Source of the DNA: Scybalousia_A sp964542225
GTDB lineage: Bacteria; Bacteroidota; Bacteroidia; Bacteroidales; P3
Assembly (NCBI GenBank): GCA_964542225.1
Contig: CAZITO010000050.1
Coordinates: 1 to 16,238 of the forward strand
Direction of reading: 5' to 3'
Length of the DNA: 16,238 nt
Shown: in pieces, positions 1 to 7,673 of the stretch
Layout of the letters: every line of letters starts with the position of its first letter
How positions within the stretch are numbered: position 1 is the first letter of the stretch
Notes under the pieces: generated by a model
The model's database searches: none
The model's input: only the letters and a program-made list of their open reading frames with translations
What the model was told of the DNA's origin: nothing
Made by a program: the position numbers and the translations under genes

Positions 1-165
1 TTACGAAGATTCTACGACCTGACCAAACGCGTGCAAAAATTTATTTTGTAACTCACTGATTTTCAGTAAACCGATTTTGCCGTTTTTGTCTCTTTTTGAT
101 GGGATTTTTAAGGGTTGTAATGTTGTAGCATAAATAAAGCCTATAAGTACAAAATAGGTTTTCAA
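1..165 (-). CDS. Doubtful small ORF, 54 codons, TTG start
   Basis: On the minus strand a frame runs from a TTG at 165 to a TAA at 1-3. It would encode 54 residues: a short hydrophobic N-terminus (KTYFVLIGFIYA) followed by a lysine-rich polar stretch ending in VVESS. No ATG is available, and I see no clear ribosome binding site or promoter upstream. Elsewhere in this window every upstream TTG extension is better replaced by a downstream ATG, so a TTG start here is weak evidence. I do not recognise a family. It could be a small exported peptide, a decayed gene tail or chance. The window edge at position 1 coincides with the stop codon, so the downstream context is unknown. Confidence 0.15.
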   Translation of the reverse strand: MKTYFVLIGFIYATTLQPLKIPSKRDKNGKIGLLKISELQNKFLHAFGQVVESS

Positions 166-282
166 CGTTATTCTCTATTCTCTTATTTCTTAAAAGTCCA
201 AATCACCAAAAACGCAACCACTCATAAATTTTATAAGACAATAAACAGGAAACAGGCTGTTTTTATAATGGTTGGAGTGAAA
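166..282. other. AT-rich intergenic stretch downstream of mnmG
   Basis: This stretch follows the mnmG stop in the direction of its transcription. It contains the near-palindrome AAACAGGCTGTTT at about 250-262, which can form only a 5-bp stem with a 3-nt loop. It has no strong U-run on the minus strand, so I do not call it a terminator. The 10-mer AAACAGGCTG and the 9-mer TTTTATAAG seen here also occur in the intergenic stretch at the far right of the window. No gene is supported. Confidence 0.4.
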
Positions 283-2160
283 TTATTTTGAAATATAAAG
301 TACCAACACCGCTATATCGGCAGGAGAAACTCCACTGATACGAGAGGCTTGAGCAATGGTTTTAGGTCTTATTTTAGATAATTTTTCCCTTGCTTCAAAG
401 GATAATGATTGCAATCGTTGGTAATCAAAGTCATCTCTTATATGCAGGTTCTCATACTTATTTATCCTATCCACAACCTCTTGCTCCTTTATTATATAGG
501 ATTCATATTTTAACTTTATTTCAGCATTGGTCTTAACCTCATTTTGCAAATAGTGTGGTAGTTTATTTATTTGTTTGCTAAGTTGTGGCAATGTCGATAT
601 TAAATTTTCCAATCTCACTTGAGGACGCAACAATAGTTTTGCAATTTTCTCCGAATGGGGTATTTCCGGCGTAGAAAGTTCTTGTAACACAGGATTTATT
701 TCCTCCGGATGTATATTTGTGCTTTTCATATAGTCCATCAAAGAATTTGTTGCCATTTGTTTCCTTTCCAAAAGTTGCAATCTTTCCTTTTCAGCCAAAC
801 CTATATTAAAGGACTTCTCAGTAAGTCTTTCATCTGCGTTGTCTTGTCTCAAAAGTATGCGGTACTCAGCCCTTGAAGTAAACATTCTATAAGGTTCATC
901 CACACCTTTTGTAACCAAATCATCTATAAGCACACCTATGTAAGCCTCACTTCTTTTGAGAATCAGAGCCTCTTTTTCTCTTATTTTCAACACTGCATTT
1001 ATAGAAGCCATCATTCCCTGACAAGCCGCCTCTTCATAACCCGTTGTTCCATTAATTTGTCCCGCAAAATAAAGATTTTCCACTTGCTTGGTCTCCAAAG
1101 TGGGTTTGAGTTGGGTTGGCGGAAAATAATCATATTCTATGGCATAACCGGGACGAACTATTTTTGCATTCTCAAAGCCTTCTATCTTTCTGAGAGCCTC
1201 ATATTGAACTTCCAAAGGCAAAGAAGAGGAAAAACCGTTTATATAATAAAGGTCGGTATAAAGCGACTCGGGTTCAACAAAAAGTTGATGACGCTCCTTA
1301 TCCGAAAATCTTTCAATCTTATCCTCTATTGAAGGACAATATCTCGGCCCCTTGCCCTGTATCCTGCCTTGAAACATAGGAGAATCCTTAAAACCTTTTC
1401 TCAAAATATCATGCACTTGCAAAGAAGTATAAGCAAGAAAACATGAGCGTTGTTTAAGTATTTTTTTTCTTCTTAACAGATAAGAAAACTGTCCCGGCTG
1501 TTCATCTCCTTTTTGTTCGGTAAGCAATGAAAAATTTATACTCTTACCCTCTACTCGCATAGGAGTTCCGGTTTTGAGTTTTTGTATCGTAAAACCGAGT
1601 TCTCTAAGATTTTTTGATAAACCATTGGAGGCTTCCTCTCCCAAACGACCGCCCTCATAATTAACCACTCCGACATGTATTCTTCCACAAAGAAAAGTGC
1701 CATTTGTAAGAATAACGGATTTTGATTGAAAAGAAATTCCGAGTTTGGTCTTTACTCCTACAACCTTACTGTTTTTTATAATTACATCTGTTACTTCGTC
1801 TTGCCACATGGAAATATTTTCCATCTCTTCCAACGTTCTTCGCCACATAAGAGGAAAAGCAACATTATCAACCTGAGCCCTTGGCGACCACATAGCAGCA
1901 CCTTTGGACGCATTAAGCATACGAAATTGTATAGTATTGTTATCCGTATTTATTCCGCTATATCCTCCCATAGCATCTATTTCTCTGACTATCTGACCTT
2001 TTGCAACTCCGCCCATTGCAGGATTACAAGAAAGAGCGGCTATAGTTGATAAATTTTGAGTAATTAACAAAACTTTTGCACCCATTTTTGAAGCAACGTA
2101 AGAAGCCTCACATCCCGCATGACCTCCTCCAACAACAACAATATCAAATTCCTTATTCAT
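283..2160 (-). CDS. mnmG: tRNA uridine-5-carboxymethylaminomethyl(34) modification enzyme MnmG (GidA)
   Basis: MnmG works with the GTPase MnmE in the cytoplasm to install the (carboxymethyl)aminomethyl group on U34 of tRNAs that read two-codon families. It uses FAD, NADH and a folate one-carbon donor. The 625-residue length is normal for the family. The N-terminus carries the FAD dinucleotide-binding motif GGGHAGCEAS (11-20), then the family hallmark SCNPAMGGVAKG (44-55). The conserved GPRYCPSIEDKI block at 271-282 includes Cys275, equivalent to the cysteine important for catalysis in the E. coli enzyme. The second family block AGQINGTTGYEEAACQG lies near residue 370, and a helical MnmE-interacting C-terminus follows. 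The start is the ATG at 2160. An AAAGGAG-like stretch lies about 16 nt upstream of it, too far for a normal Shine-Dalgarno site. The upstream membrane-protein gene ends 56 nt before, so a shared transcript is plausible. The function is very secure. Confidence 0.98.
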   Translation of the reverse strand: MNKEFDIVVVGGGHAGCEASYVASKMGAKVLLITQNLSTIAALSCNPAMGGVAKGQIVREIDAMGGYSGINTDNNTIQFRMLNASKGAAMWSPRAQVDNVAFPLMWRRTLEEMENISMWQDEVTDVIIKNSKVVGVKTKLGISFQSKSVILTNGTFLCGRIHVGVVNYEGGRLGEEASNGLSKNLRELGFTIQKLKTGTPMRVEGKSINFSLLTEQKGDEQPGQFSYLLRRKKILKQRSCFLAYTSLQVHDILRKGFKDSPMFQGRIQGKGPRYCPSIEDKIERFSDKERHQLFVEPESLYTDLYYINGFSSSLPLEVQYEALRKIEGFENAKIVRPGYAIEYDYFPPTQLKPTLETKQVENLYFAGQINGTTGYEEAACQGMMASINAVLKIREKEALILKRSEAYIGVLIDDLVTKGVDEPYRMFTSRAEYRILLRQDNADERLTEKSFNIGLAEKERLQLLERKQMATNSLMDYMKSTNIHPEEINPVLQELSTPEIPHSEKIAKLLLRPQVRLENLISTLPQLSKQINKLPHYLQNEVKTNAEIKLKYESYIIKEQEVVDRINKYENLHIRDDFDYQRLQSLSFEAREKLSKIRPKTIAQASRISGVSPADIAVLVLYISK

Positions 2161-2216
2161 AAAATAATTATAATTTCTCCTTTGTCAATACTGCAAAACA
2201 AAGTCGCTCTAAATCG

Positions 2217-3200
2217 TTATACATTTATCAATATTTTTACAATGGTAAGAACAAGTAAAACCATTATATAAAGATCGGAATAAATGTTCCTTTTGATGTT
2301 AAAAAAGAATATTGTCAACATATAAGCAGCAGAAGGAGCAAATATAAGCGACATTGTAGAAGCACTCACATCATAAATAAAAGGTAAAAGAGAAAAGACA
2401 AATAACAATAAAATAGTTGATATTCTCTTTCTTACAGAAAGTTTTTGGTCGTTTTTGGTCGCCAATGTAATAAAAAACGCAGGTGCCAAAAGCAAGAATA
2501 AATAAACAATATAAACCATTTGTATCGGTTGGGTAAGAAAGGTCAAATTGGGTAAAATGGCAAAATGTTGTGAAACAAAAGAAGTGATTATATCATTGTT
2601 GTCCGTCAGATAGTAATAGACAAACAAGACTAAAAAAGGAGTCAAAAAGCCAAAAATACTAACAAAAAAAGAACGTAATTTATATATCTTAAAATTAAAC
2701 AATCCAACCCACATCCAAAAAACCAATAAAATTACAGGACTATAAAATAACGTACCTACGGCAAGCAAAACAGAGGAAAGATAAATTTCATCCAACCCTT
2801 CATTTTTATTATAACATTTCAGAAAAGCAAACAATGTCAATATTATAAACATATTTGCAAAGGTTATACTATTCAAGGTCATAAACCTATAATCACTGCT
2901 CATCAAAACAATGTAAATAAAGGCTGGAAAAAAGGACGTTTTTTGAGAAAGTTGATAGAAAGTAAAAATATAGTTGAGAAGTATGCCTTGCAAGACCACC
3001 AATAAAAAACAAACAATGGTATTTATTATGTTTTGCTCAGGAAAAAAATTTGCAATTGCCTCAAAAAAAGGCATATCAAAACTGCCTTTATGCATAATAG
3101 ACACAGGAGTAATAAAAGCAGGTAACCACAACAAAAGTGCCACTATTATCAAAAGTACAAATTGTAAAAAGTAATTTCTTTTAAATACTGATACTATCAT
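2217..3200 (-). CDS. Polytopic inner-membrane protein, DUF6427-like
   Basis: This is a very hydrophobic protein of 327 residues with roughly 8-10 predicted membrane segments. Examples are FVLLIIVALLLWLPAFI near the N-terminus, TIVCFLLVVLQGILLNYIF, and a final IMVLLVLTIVKILI at the C-terminus. I chose the ATG at 3200, giving MIVSVFKRNYFLQF, over an in-frame TTG 12 nt upstream. The N-terminal pattern (Met-Ile, Phe, Lys, Asn, then a membrane helix) resembles Bacteroidota proteins annotated DUF6427. That assignment rests on recollection of the pattern and is tentative. No enzymatic motif is visible and the function is unknown. The gene lies 56 nt upstream of mnmG on the same strand and diverges from ubiE, with a candidate promoter in the 97-bp gap. 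Other possibilities are an EpsG-like or other polytopic membrane protein. Confidence 0.75.
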   Translation of the reverse strand: MIVSVFKRNYFLQFVLLIIVALLLWLPAFITPVSIMHKGSFDMPFFEAIANFFPEQNIINTIVCFLLVVLQGILLNYIFTFYQLSQKTSFFPAFIYIVLMSSDYRFMTLNSITFANMFIILTLFAFLKCYNKNEGLDEIYLSSVLLAVGTLFYSPVILLVFWMWVGLFNFKIYKLRSFFVSIFGFLTPFLVLFVYYYLTDNNDIITSFVSQHFAILPNLTFLTQPIQMVYIVYLFLLLAPAFFITLATKNDQKLSVRKRISTILLLFVFSLLPFIYDVSASTMSLIFAPSAAYMLTIFFFNIKRNIYSDLYIMVLLVLTIVKILINV

Positions 3201-3268
3201 GGTATTTTTCAATTTTTAATAGTTCCGTATTGTTACGTTAAATAGAGTTAAAAAGTTACATATTTGCA

Positions 3269-3276
3269 CAAAAATA
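3269..3276 (-). promoter_or_regulatory. Candidate -7 box for the DUF6427-like gene
   Basis: On the minus strand this reads TATTTTTG, matching the Bacteroidota -7 consensus TAnnTTTG. It would give a leader of about 60 nt before the ATG at 3200. No good -33 TTTG lies 19-21 nt upstream, so the call rests on one box. It abuts the opposite-strand -7 box for ubiE. Coordinates may be off by 1. Confidence 0.35.
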
Positions 3277-3277
3277 C

Positions 3278-3285
3278 TATCTTTG
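3278..3285 (+). promoter_or_regulatory. Candidate -7 box for ubiE/menG
   Basis: TATCTTTG matches the Bacteroidota -7 consensus TAnnTTTG and ends about 12 nt before the ATG at 3298. The -33 element at the expected spacing is poor (around GTTA). If the box is real, the TTG at 3283 lies within the promoter and cannot be the start codon, and the leader is very short. Coordinates may be off by 1. Confidence 0.5.
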
Positions 3286-3297
3286 CAAAACAAATTT

Positions 3298-3993
3298 ATG
3301 ATACAAGAAGAGAAAAAAAATATAGGTTCATTGTTTGATGGTATTGCAAAAAGTTATGACTTTTTAAACCATTTCCTTTCCCTAAACATAGACAAACAAT
3401 GGAGAAAAAAAGCAATAAATGTTCTTATACCTTGCGACAGACTTTTGGATGTGGCTACGGGTACAGGAGATTTCGCAATAGAAATACTTAAACAAAATAA
3501 GGCTAAGCAAATCTACGGTATAGATGTCAGCAAAGAAATGATTGCAATAGGCAGAAAAAAAACAGCTGCCTTAAAAACCTCTGCCGACATCAAATTACAA
3601 CAAGAAGATGTTTGCTCGCTAAGTTTTGAGGACAATAGTTTTGAGGCTGTGTCTTGTGCTTTTGGAGTTAGAAATTTCTCTGATTTGGACAAAGGGTTAA
3701 AAGAAATGTTTAGAGTTCTAAAAGAAAAAGGACAAATAATTATTTTAGAATTTTCATATCCTCAAAATCCTATTATCAAATTCTTTTATAACCTTTATTT
3801 TACTGCTGTTTTACCTTTAATTGGCAAAATTGTCAGTAAAGACAAGCGAGCATACAAATATCTTCCTCAAAGCGTAAAAACTTTTTATCAGGGAGAACAA
3901 TTTTTACAGCACTTGCAACAAGCAGGCTTTAAAAAAACAAGGTACAAAAATCTTTCCTTTGGTATATGCACCATTTACATAGGGGAAAAATAA
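3298..3993 (+). CDS. ubiE: Demethylmenaquinone methyltransferase (UbiE/MenG)
   Basis: This SAM-dependent C-methyltransferase carries out the last step of menaquinone synthesis, demethylmenaquinone to menaquinone. The gene could equally be called menG. The 231-residue protein begins with the UbiE signature region SYDFLNHFLSLNIDKQWRKK (19-38). SAM motif I, LLDVATGTGDF, follows at 49-59, then YGIDVS (73-78). Further on are AFGVRNFSDLDKGLKEM and the post-motif III block RVLKEKGQIIILEFSYP, where family members usually have Gly-Gly instead of Lys-Gly. I chose the ATG at 3298 because the alternative TTG at 3283 overlaps a good -7 promoter box. The gene is monocistronic, facing a terminator shared with the convergent T9SS cargo gene. 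A menaquinone-only lineage is expected for Bacteroidota, so menaquinone is the likely product rather than ubiquinone. Confidence 0.96.
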   Translation: MIQEEKKNIGSLFDGIAKSYDFLNHFLSLNIDKQWRKKAINVLIPCDRLLDVATGTGDFAIEILKQNKAKQIYGIDVSKEMIAIGRKKTAALKTSADIKLQQEDVCSLSFEDNSFEAVSCAFGVRNFSDLDKGLKEMFRVLKEKGQIIILEFSYPQNPIIKFFYNLYFTAVLPLIGKIVSKDKRAYKYLPQSVKTFYQGEQFLQHLQQAGFKKTRYKNLSFGICTIYIGEK

Positions 3994-4022
3994 ATTAAAG
4001 AGTTATTTTTTTTATTTCTTTA

Positions 4023-4067
4023 ACCCTCTTCACAAAAAAAGAGGGTGTATTTTTTTAATACACCCTC
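4023..4067. terminator. Bidirectional terminator made of two overlapping alternative hairpins
   Basis: Stem A pairs ACCCTCTT (4023-4030) with AAGAGGGT (4039-4046) and is followed on the plus strand by a T-run ending near 4056, which suits ubiE. Stem B pairs GAGGGTGTATT (4041-4051) with AATACACCCTC (4057-4067). On the minus strand stem B is followed by seven T (plus-strand A 4034-4040), which suits the T9SS gene ending at 4109. The two stems share 4041-4046, so only one can form in a given RNA. Confidence 0.85.
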
Positions 4068-4108
4068 ACCCTCTAAAATATAATTATGAAAACAAAACAA
4101 ATTAAAAA

Positions 4109-7100
4109 CTATTCTACTACAAGTTTTGCTACACGAGTAGCATCTCCTGCTATCATCTGTATAACATAAACTCCCTTTGTCATACTGCTAACGTCCAACA
4201 ACTGAGTATGAGTACCCTTTGCTTGTCTTCCGTTATCCAATGTAGAAATCAATCTTCCATTCATATCATACATTCTAAACAAAACAGAAGAAGTTTCATT
4301 TAAACTATAAGATATGGTTGCCTGAGTAGAAACAGGATTTGGATAAACATTAAGAGTAGAAACAAAAGCAGGGTTGTTTATTTTTGAAAGTCCGACGTAT
4401 GATATAGGAGCAGGATTTTCTTGTTGATGTCTTGCATTCACCAAAACTCCTCTTCCATAAGTAGCCGCATACATAACACCGGCATTCTCTGTTGCTGAAT
4501 AAGTAACATCCTCTGTTATACCGGCAGATGTTTCAGTAAAACTGATTTGAGGAAGATTTTGTGTTTGTTGCCAAAGATGATATACCGGAACATTTATATT
4601 TCCATCTTTTTCCCATTGTCCTCCGGCAGTAAAGTTAGACATTTTGTATATACCCTCTTCTGTACCAACATAAAGGTCATTTCCTTCAAATTTTTCTATC
4701 AAAGCAGCATAAACCGGTGCTTTGTCAGCATTTGATTGAGGAGGGTTTGCAAGGGATGTAAACGTAGGAGTCTCTCCCATTGCATTGGTTGAATAAATCA
4801 AATTATCACCACTCTTATATCCTTCAAAAGCAACAACTAATTTATTAACATTGTTAGGGTCTGTTGCTATGGTTGAAATTTTTCTATCAAATGTACCTAT
4901 AACAGTGGATTGAAAACGAGAAGTATCTCTAACATTACCGGCATATCTATCTCTAACATAGTACAGAGAAGTATTGTTTATACCATCAACTCTAACCAAT
5001 TGTGTCTCCTTATAATTCTCGTATGATATACTATCAGAAGTACCATTACCACCATCATAAATATCCAAAGCAAGAAATACACTACCGCCATCGGCAGACA
5101 TAGCCACCGTTCTAACAGACTCGTTGAAAAGTTTTACAGAAAAATCAGTTCCACCCGATACATCACCTCTTGTGTATATTCTCTTCCATAGAAGGAACTT
5201 GGTTGTGTCCAAAACATTTTGATAACCAACATAATCGTATCTACGAGTAAAGTCCATAGGCTGTGCTGTTAGGAACACTCCTTGAGGAACGGATAATACA
5301 AACCTTGTTTGTACCTTTGGAGAAACTTTTATTTGATGAGCATTGGTAGGAGCAACCGCTGTATCATAATAGAACAAAACATTAGGGTCTTCGTCTGCTA
5401 CATCTTCTAATCTGTAAGTATCATCAAATTCTAAAGCAAATGGATAACCCAAAAAGTTATTGTCAGAAATAATCAACTTATCTCCATTTTTGATAGCCAA
5501 TCCTCTCTCCAAATCTATTTTCTCTTCTCCACGTATTATTTGCATTCCCTCTCTCAAAGTGATAGCGATACTATCAACCAAATTTGTAGCACCATTAAAG
5601 GTTTCCCAATAAGTCATAGGAGTAACAAATCTCGCATAAGAATTGCCTGCATAAACATTTTGAGACATAAACATACCTGTTTGGTCTGCAACCGTTGCTG
5701 CTCCAAAATTCCAAACAGTTTCCGTCTCTACCTCATCATAAACGCCTTTATTTCCATAAGTTCTTGCTACATTTATGAAAGGTCTTGCTACTATATAAGG
5801 TTTTCTTGCAAGAGTGGAAGGAAGAGTTTTATTTATAGCAGAGGAAATTACATTTGTTCCACTTGTAGAAATAGCAGTATTAATACCACTTGATGCGTAG
5901 TTATTAGAATTTTCCTCAAAGAAAGAAGTAGATGGGTAGTTTGTACTGTTTATAGCCCAAACATACTGTCCGGTTTTCTGAGTGGCAAACGAAGGAGTTG
6001 GGATGTATACCATAGCATTGCTTTGTGCTGCAGCCATTATTGCCCCATCAGCCGCTGCCGTTACCTTGTAAGTCTGCAAATTATTCATACCCTTACCCGG
6101 AGTGTAAAGATAAGCCTTTAATACGCTATCATATTGATATGTATAAACACCTGCGTCGGTAGCATATAGTTGAAAAATTGAATCTGCAGCACTGTGAGGG
6201 TTTGCCATAAACAATATGCTATGAATATTGGCAGGCACATAACCCATGCCATAGGCATTAGAAGTCTCCAAATCAGTCATATTCATAGTTGGATTTGTCA
6301 TTGTTGAGAATGAAAAAATTCCATTTCCATTAACATCCTGACCAGAAAGAACTCTATTTGCACCGGCATAAACAATCTCTCTATTATCAGCATCATTTAT
6401 AGCCAAAGACATCGCATAATTATGTTGTTGTCCATTGCTGAAAGAAGAAGGGGTGATACATTTCCAATTTATATTTCCCTCATCTGTGCCGGTAGTTCTC
6501 CATATACCCAAAGCGAAACCTGATAGCGCAGATGTGGTGGCAGCAGAAGGTACTTCGTAGGAACTGTGGTGTATGTAACTACCACCATAGGTATAACCTT
6601 TAGAGGATACATAAGCATACAAATAATCTGCATTATTGTTACCAAAAGCAAGTTTAACTCTACCCATTATATTTACGCCTAAGGTATCTTGATTTAACAC
6701 TATTCTTGTTGTATAAGAGCCATCCTCACCTTTGGTAATCATTGTAACCTCTGCAGCGTTTACGTCATCAAAATAAGCGGCAGCAACTTTTCCATTAGGA
6801 CTTGCAACCACGTCATATACATTTGAAAAGCCTAATGACAAATTGGTAATTGCGTTATTTGTAGTGTTTATAGCAAACAGACCTGCGTTTTTTGTTGCCA
6901 CGTAAACAGTGTTATCAGCATAAGCCATTGCGTTTATATAAGCCCAAGACTGAAATTCGTCATATTTATTTTCAACTTCGGTTCCCTCTATTCTTGTAAA
7001 AAAGAAGTTATCCGTATTGCAAATAAAATCATATTTTGCATCAGCACTTTGCAAAGACTCAGCCCAATTGGTTGCAATTGTATTGCTTTTATACACACCG

Positions 7101-7510
7101 CTACCAATTCTGCCTGTAGGCTCATCGCTATAACCCAAGTGGTTTTCATTATGAAGTCCCACGTTGTAGTATCCCTCACCTGTTCCTACATACAAAACTC
7201 CATTCTCGTCCTGTACCAAAGAAGTTATATTCTCATGACCAGACCCCAAAGATACCTCTCGCCAACTATTTCCGTTGTCAACGCTGACATACAAACCAGC
7301 CACCGTACCGGCATAAACAACACCATAATTGTATCTGTCAAAAATAGCCGTTCTTACCCTACCGGAAATATTATTGGGACCAACCATAGTCCATTCGGAT
7401 GAGTTAGAAGGCTCATCCTCCGAAAATGTTTTGGCCGATAAAGTACTTGCCGACAACATGCCTAAGAAAGCAAGTAAAAATAGACCTAAAATAAATTTTC
7501 TGTTTTCCAT
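4109..7510 (-). CDS. Secreted beta-propeller-like protein with T9SS type A sorting domain
   Basis: This 1133-residue protein starts with a Sec signal peptide (FILGLFLLAFLGMLSASTLSA, cleavage probably after residue 26). Next is a stretch typical of BNR/sortilin-like propellers: VGPNNISGRVRTAIFD (about 43-58), VVYAGTVAGLYVSVDNGNSW, then repeats of the VLYVGTGEGYY and YVGTEEGIYK type. The last 81 residues (about 1053-1133) form a type IX secretion sorting domain: LNVYPNPVSTQATISY, then MYDMNGRLI, then GVYVIQMIAG and a VAKLVVE end. The protein should cross the inner membrane by Sec and the outer membrane by T9SS, be trimmed at the C-terminus, and be released or anchored to the surface. No catalytic motif is visible, so adhesion, glycan binding or an extracellular enzyme fold are all possible. 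It has its own promoter and terminator, so it is monocistronic. The start is the ATG at 7510. Confidence 0.9.
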   Translation of the reverse strand: MENRKFILGLFLLAFLGMLSASTLSAKTFSEDEPSNSSEWTMVGPNNISGRVRTAIFDRYNYGVVYAGTVAGLYVSVDNGNSWREVSLGSGHENITSLVQDENGVLYVGTGEGYYNVGLHNENHLGYSDEPTGRIGSGVYKSNTIATNWAESLQSADAKYDFICNTDNFFFTRIEGTEVENKYDEFQSWAYINAMAYADNTVYVATKNAGLFAINTTNNAITNLSLGFSNVYDVVASPNGKVAAAYFDDVNAAEVTMITKGEDGSYTTRIVLNQDTLGVNIMGRVKLAFGNNNADYLYAYVSSKGYTYGGSYIHHSSYEVPSAATTSALSGFALGIWRTTGTDEGNINWKCITPSSFSNGQQHNYAMSLAINDADNREIVYAGANRVLSGQDVNGNGIFSFSTMTNPTMNMTDLETSNAYGMGYVPANIHSILFMANPHSAADSIFQLYATDAGVYTYQYDSVLKAYLYTPGKGMNNLQTYKVTAAADGAIMAAAQSNAMVYIPTPSFATQKTGQYVWAINSTNYPSTSFFEENSNNYASSGINTAISTSGTNVISSAINKTLPSTLARKPYIVARPFINVARTYGNKGVYDEVETETVWNFGAATVADQTGMFMSQNVYAGNSYARFVTPMTYWETFNGATNLVDSIAITLREGMQIIRGEEKIDLERGLAIKNGDKLIISDNNFLGYPFALEFDDTYRLEDVADEDPNVLFYYDTAVAPTNAHQIKVSPKVQTRFVLSVPQGVFLTAQPMDFTRRYDYVGYQNVLDTTKFLLWKRIYTRGDVSGGTDFSVKLFNESVRTVAMSADGGSVFLALDIYDGGNGTSDSISYENYKETQLVRVDGINNTSLYYVRDRYAGNVRDTSRFQSTVIGTFDRKISTIATDPNNVNKLVVAFEGYKSGDNLIYSTNAMGETPTFTSLANPPQSNADKAPVYAALIEKFEGNDLYVGTEEGIYKMSNFTAGGQWEKDGNINVPVYHLWQQTQNLPQISFTETSAGITEDVTYSATENAGVMYAATYGRGVLVNARHQQENPAPISYVGLSKINNPAFVSTLNVYPNPVSTQATISYSLNETSSVLFRMYDMNGRLISTLDNGRQAKGTHTQLLDVSSMTKGVYVIQMIAGDATRVAKLVVE

Positions 7511-7568
7511 AATTTATTTATACTTATTATTAATATTCATTTGCATTTATTTACTCTATATCAAGTGG

Positions 7569-7598
7569 CAAAAGTACACAAAAAAAATCACATACCAA
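7569..7598 (-). promoter_or_regulatory. Bacteroidota-type promoter of the T9SS cargo gene
   Basis: On the minus strand TTG (7596-7598) is followed by a 19-nt spacer and TACTTTTG (7569-7576). This matches the Bacteroidota -33 TTTG and -7 TAnnTTTG arrangement in both motif and spacing. It leaves an AT-rich leader of about 55 nt before the ATG at 7510. It is the best promoter match in the window. Confidence 0.7.
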
Positions 7599-7638
7599 TT
7601 ATTTTATATAATTTTTTACTCCCCAACAACCATATCTG

Positions 7639-7673
7639 CCAAAATACAAAGTATATATTTTATCGTATTTTGG
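7639..7673. repeat. 9-bp perfect inverted repeat at the end of rseC
   Basis: CCAAAATAC (7639-7647) and GTATTTTGG (7665-7673) are perfect reverse complements separated by 17 AT-rich bases. The right arm lies inside the last codons of rseC. There is no T-run on either strand after the stem, so it is not a standard intrinsic terminator. It could stabilise the 3' end of the bat-rseC mRNA or bind a regulator of the downstream T9SS promoter. Confidence 0.5.

Noticed and set aside
3283..3297. TTG start for ubiE, adding five residues
   Set aside because: It lies inside the TATCTTTG promoter box, and the ATG at 3298 gives a normal family start.
5540..5893. Plus-strand open frame of 117 codons inside the T9SS cargo gene
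   Set aside because: It is antisense to a clearly coding frame, Cys/Ser-rich by codon complement, and has no promoter or family resemblance.
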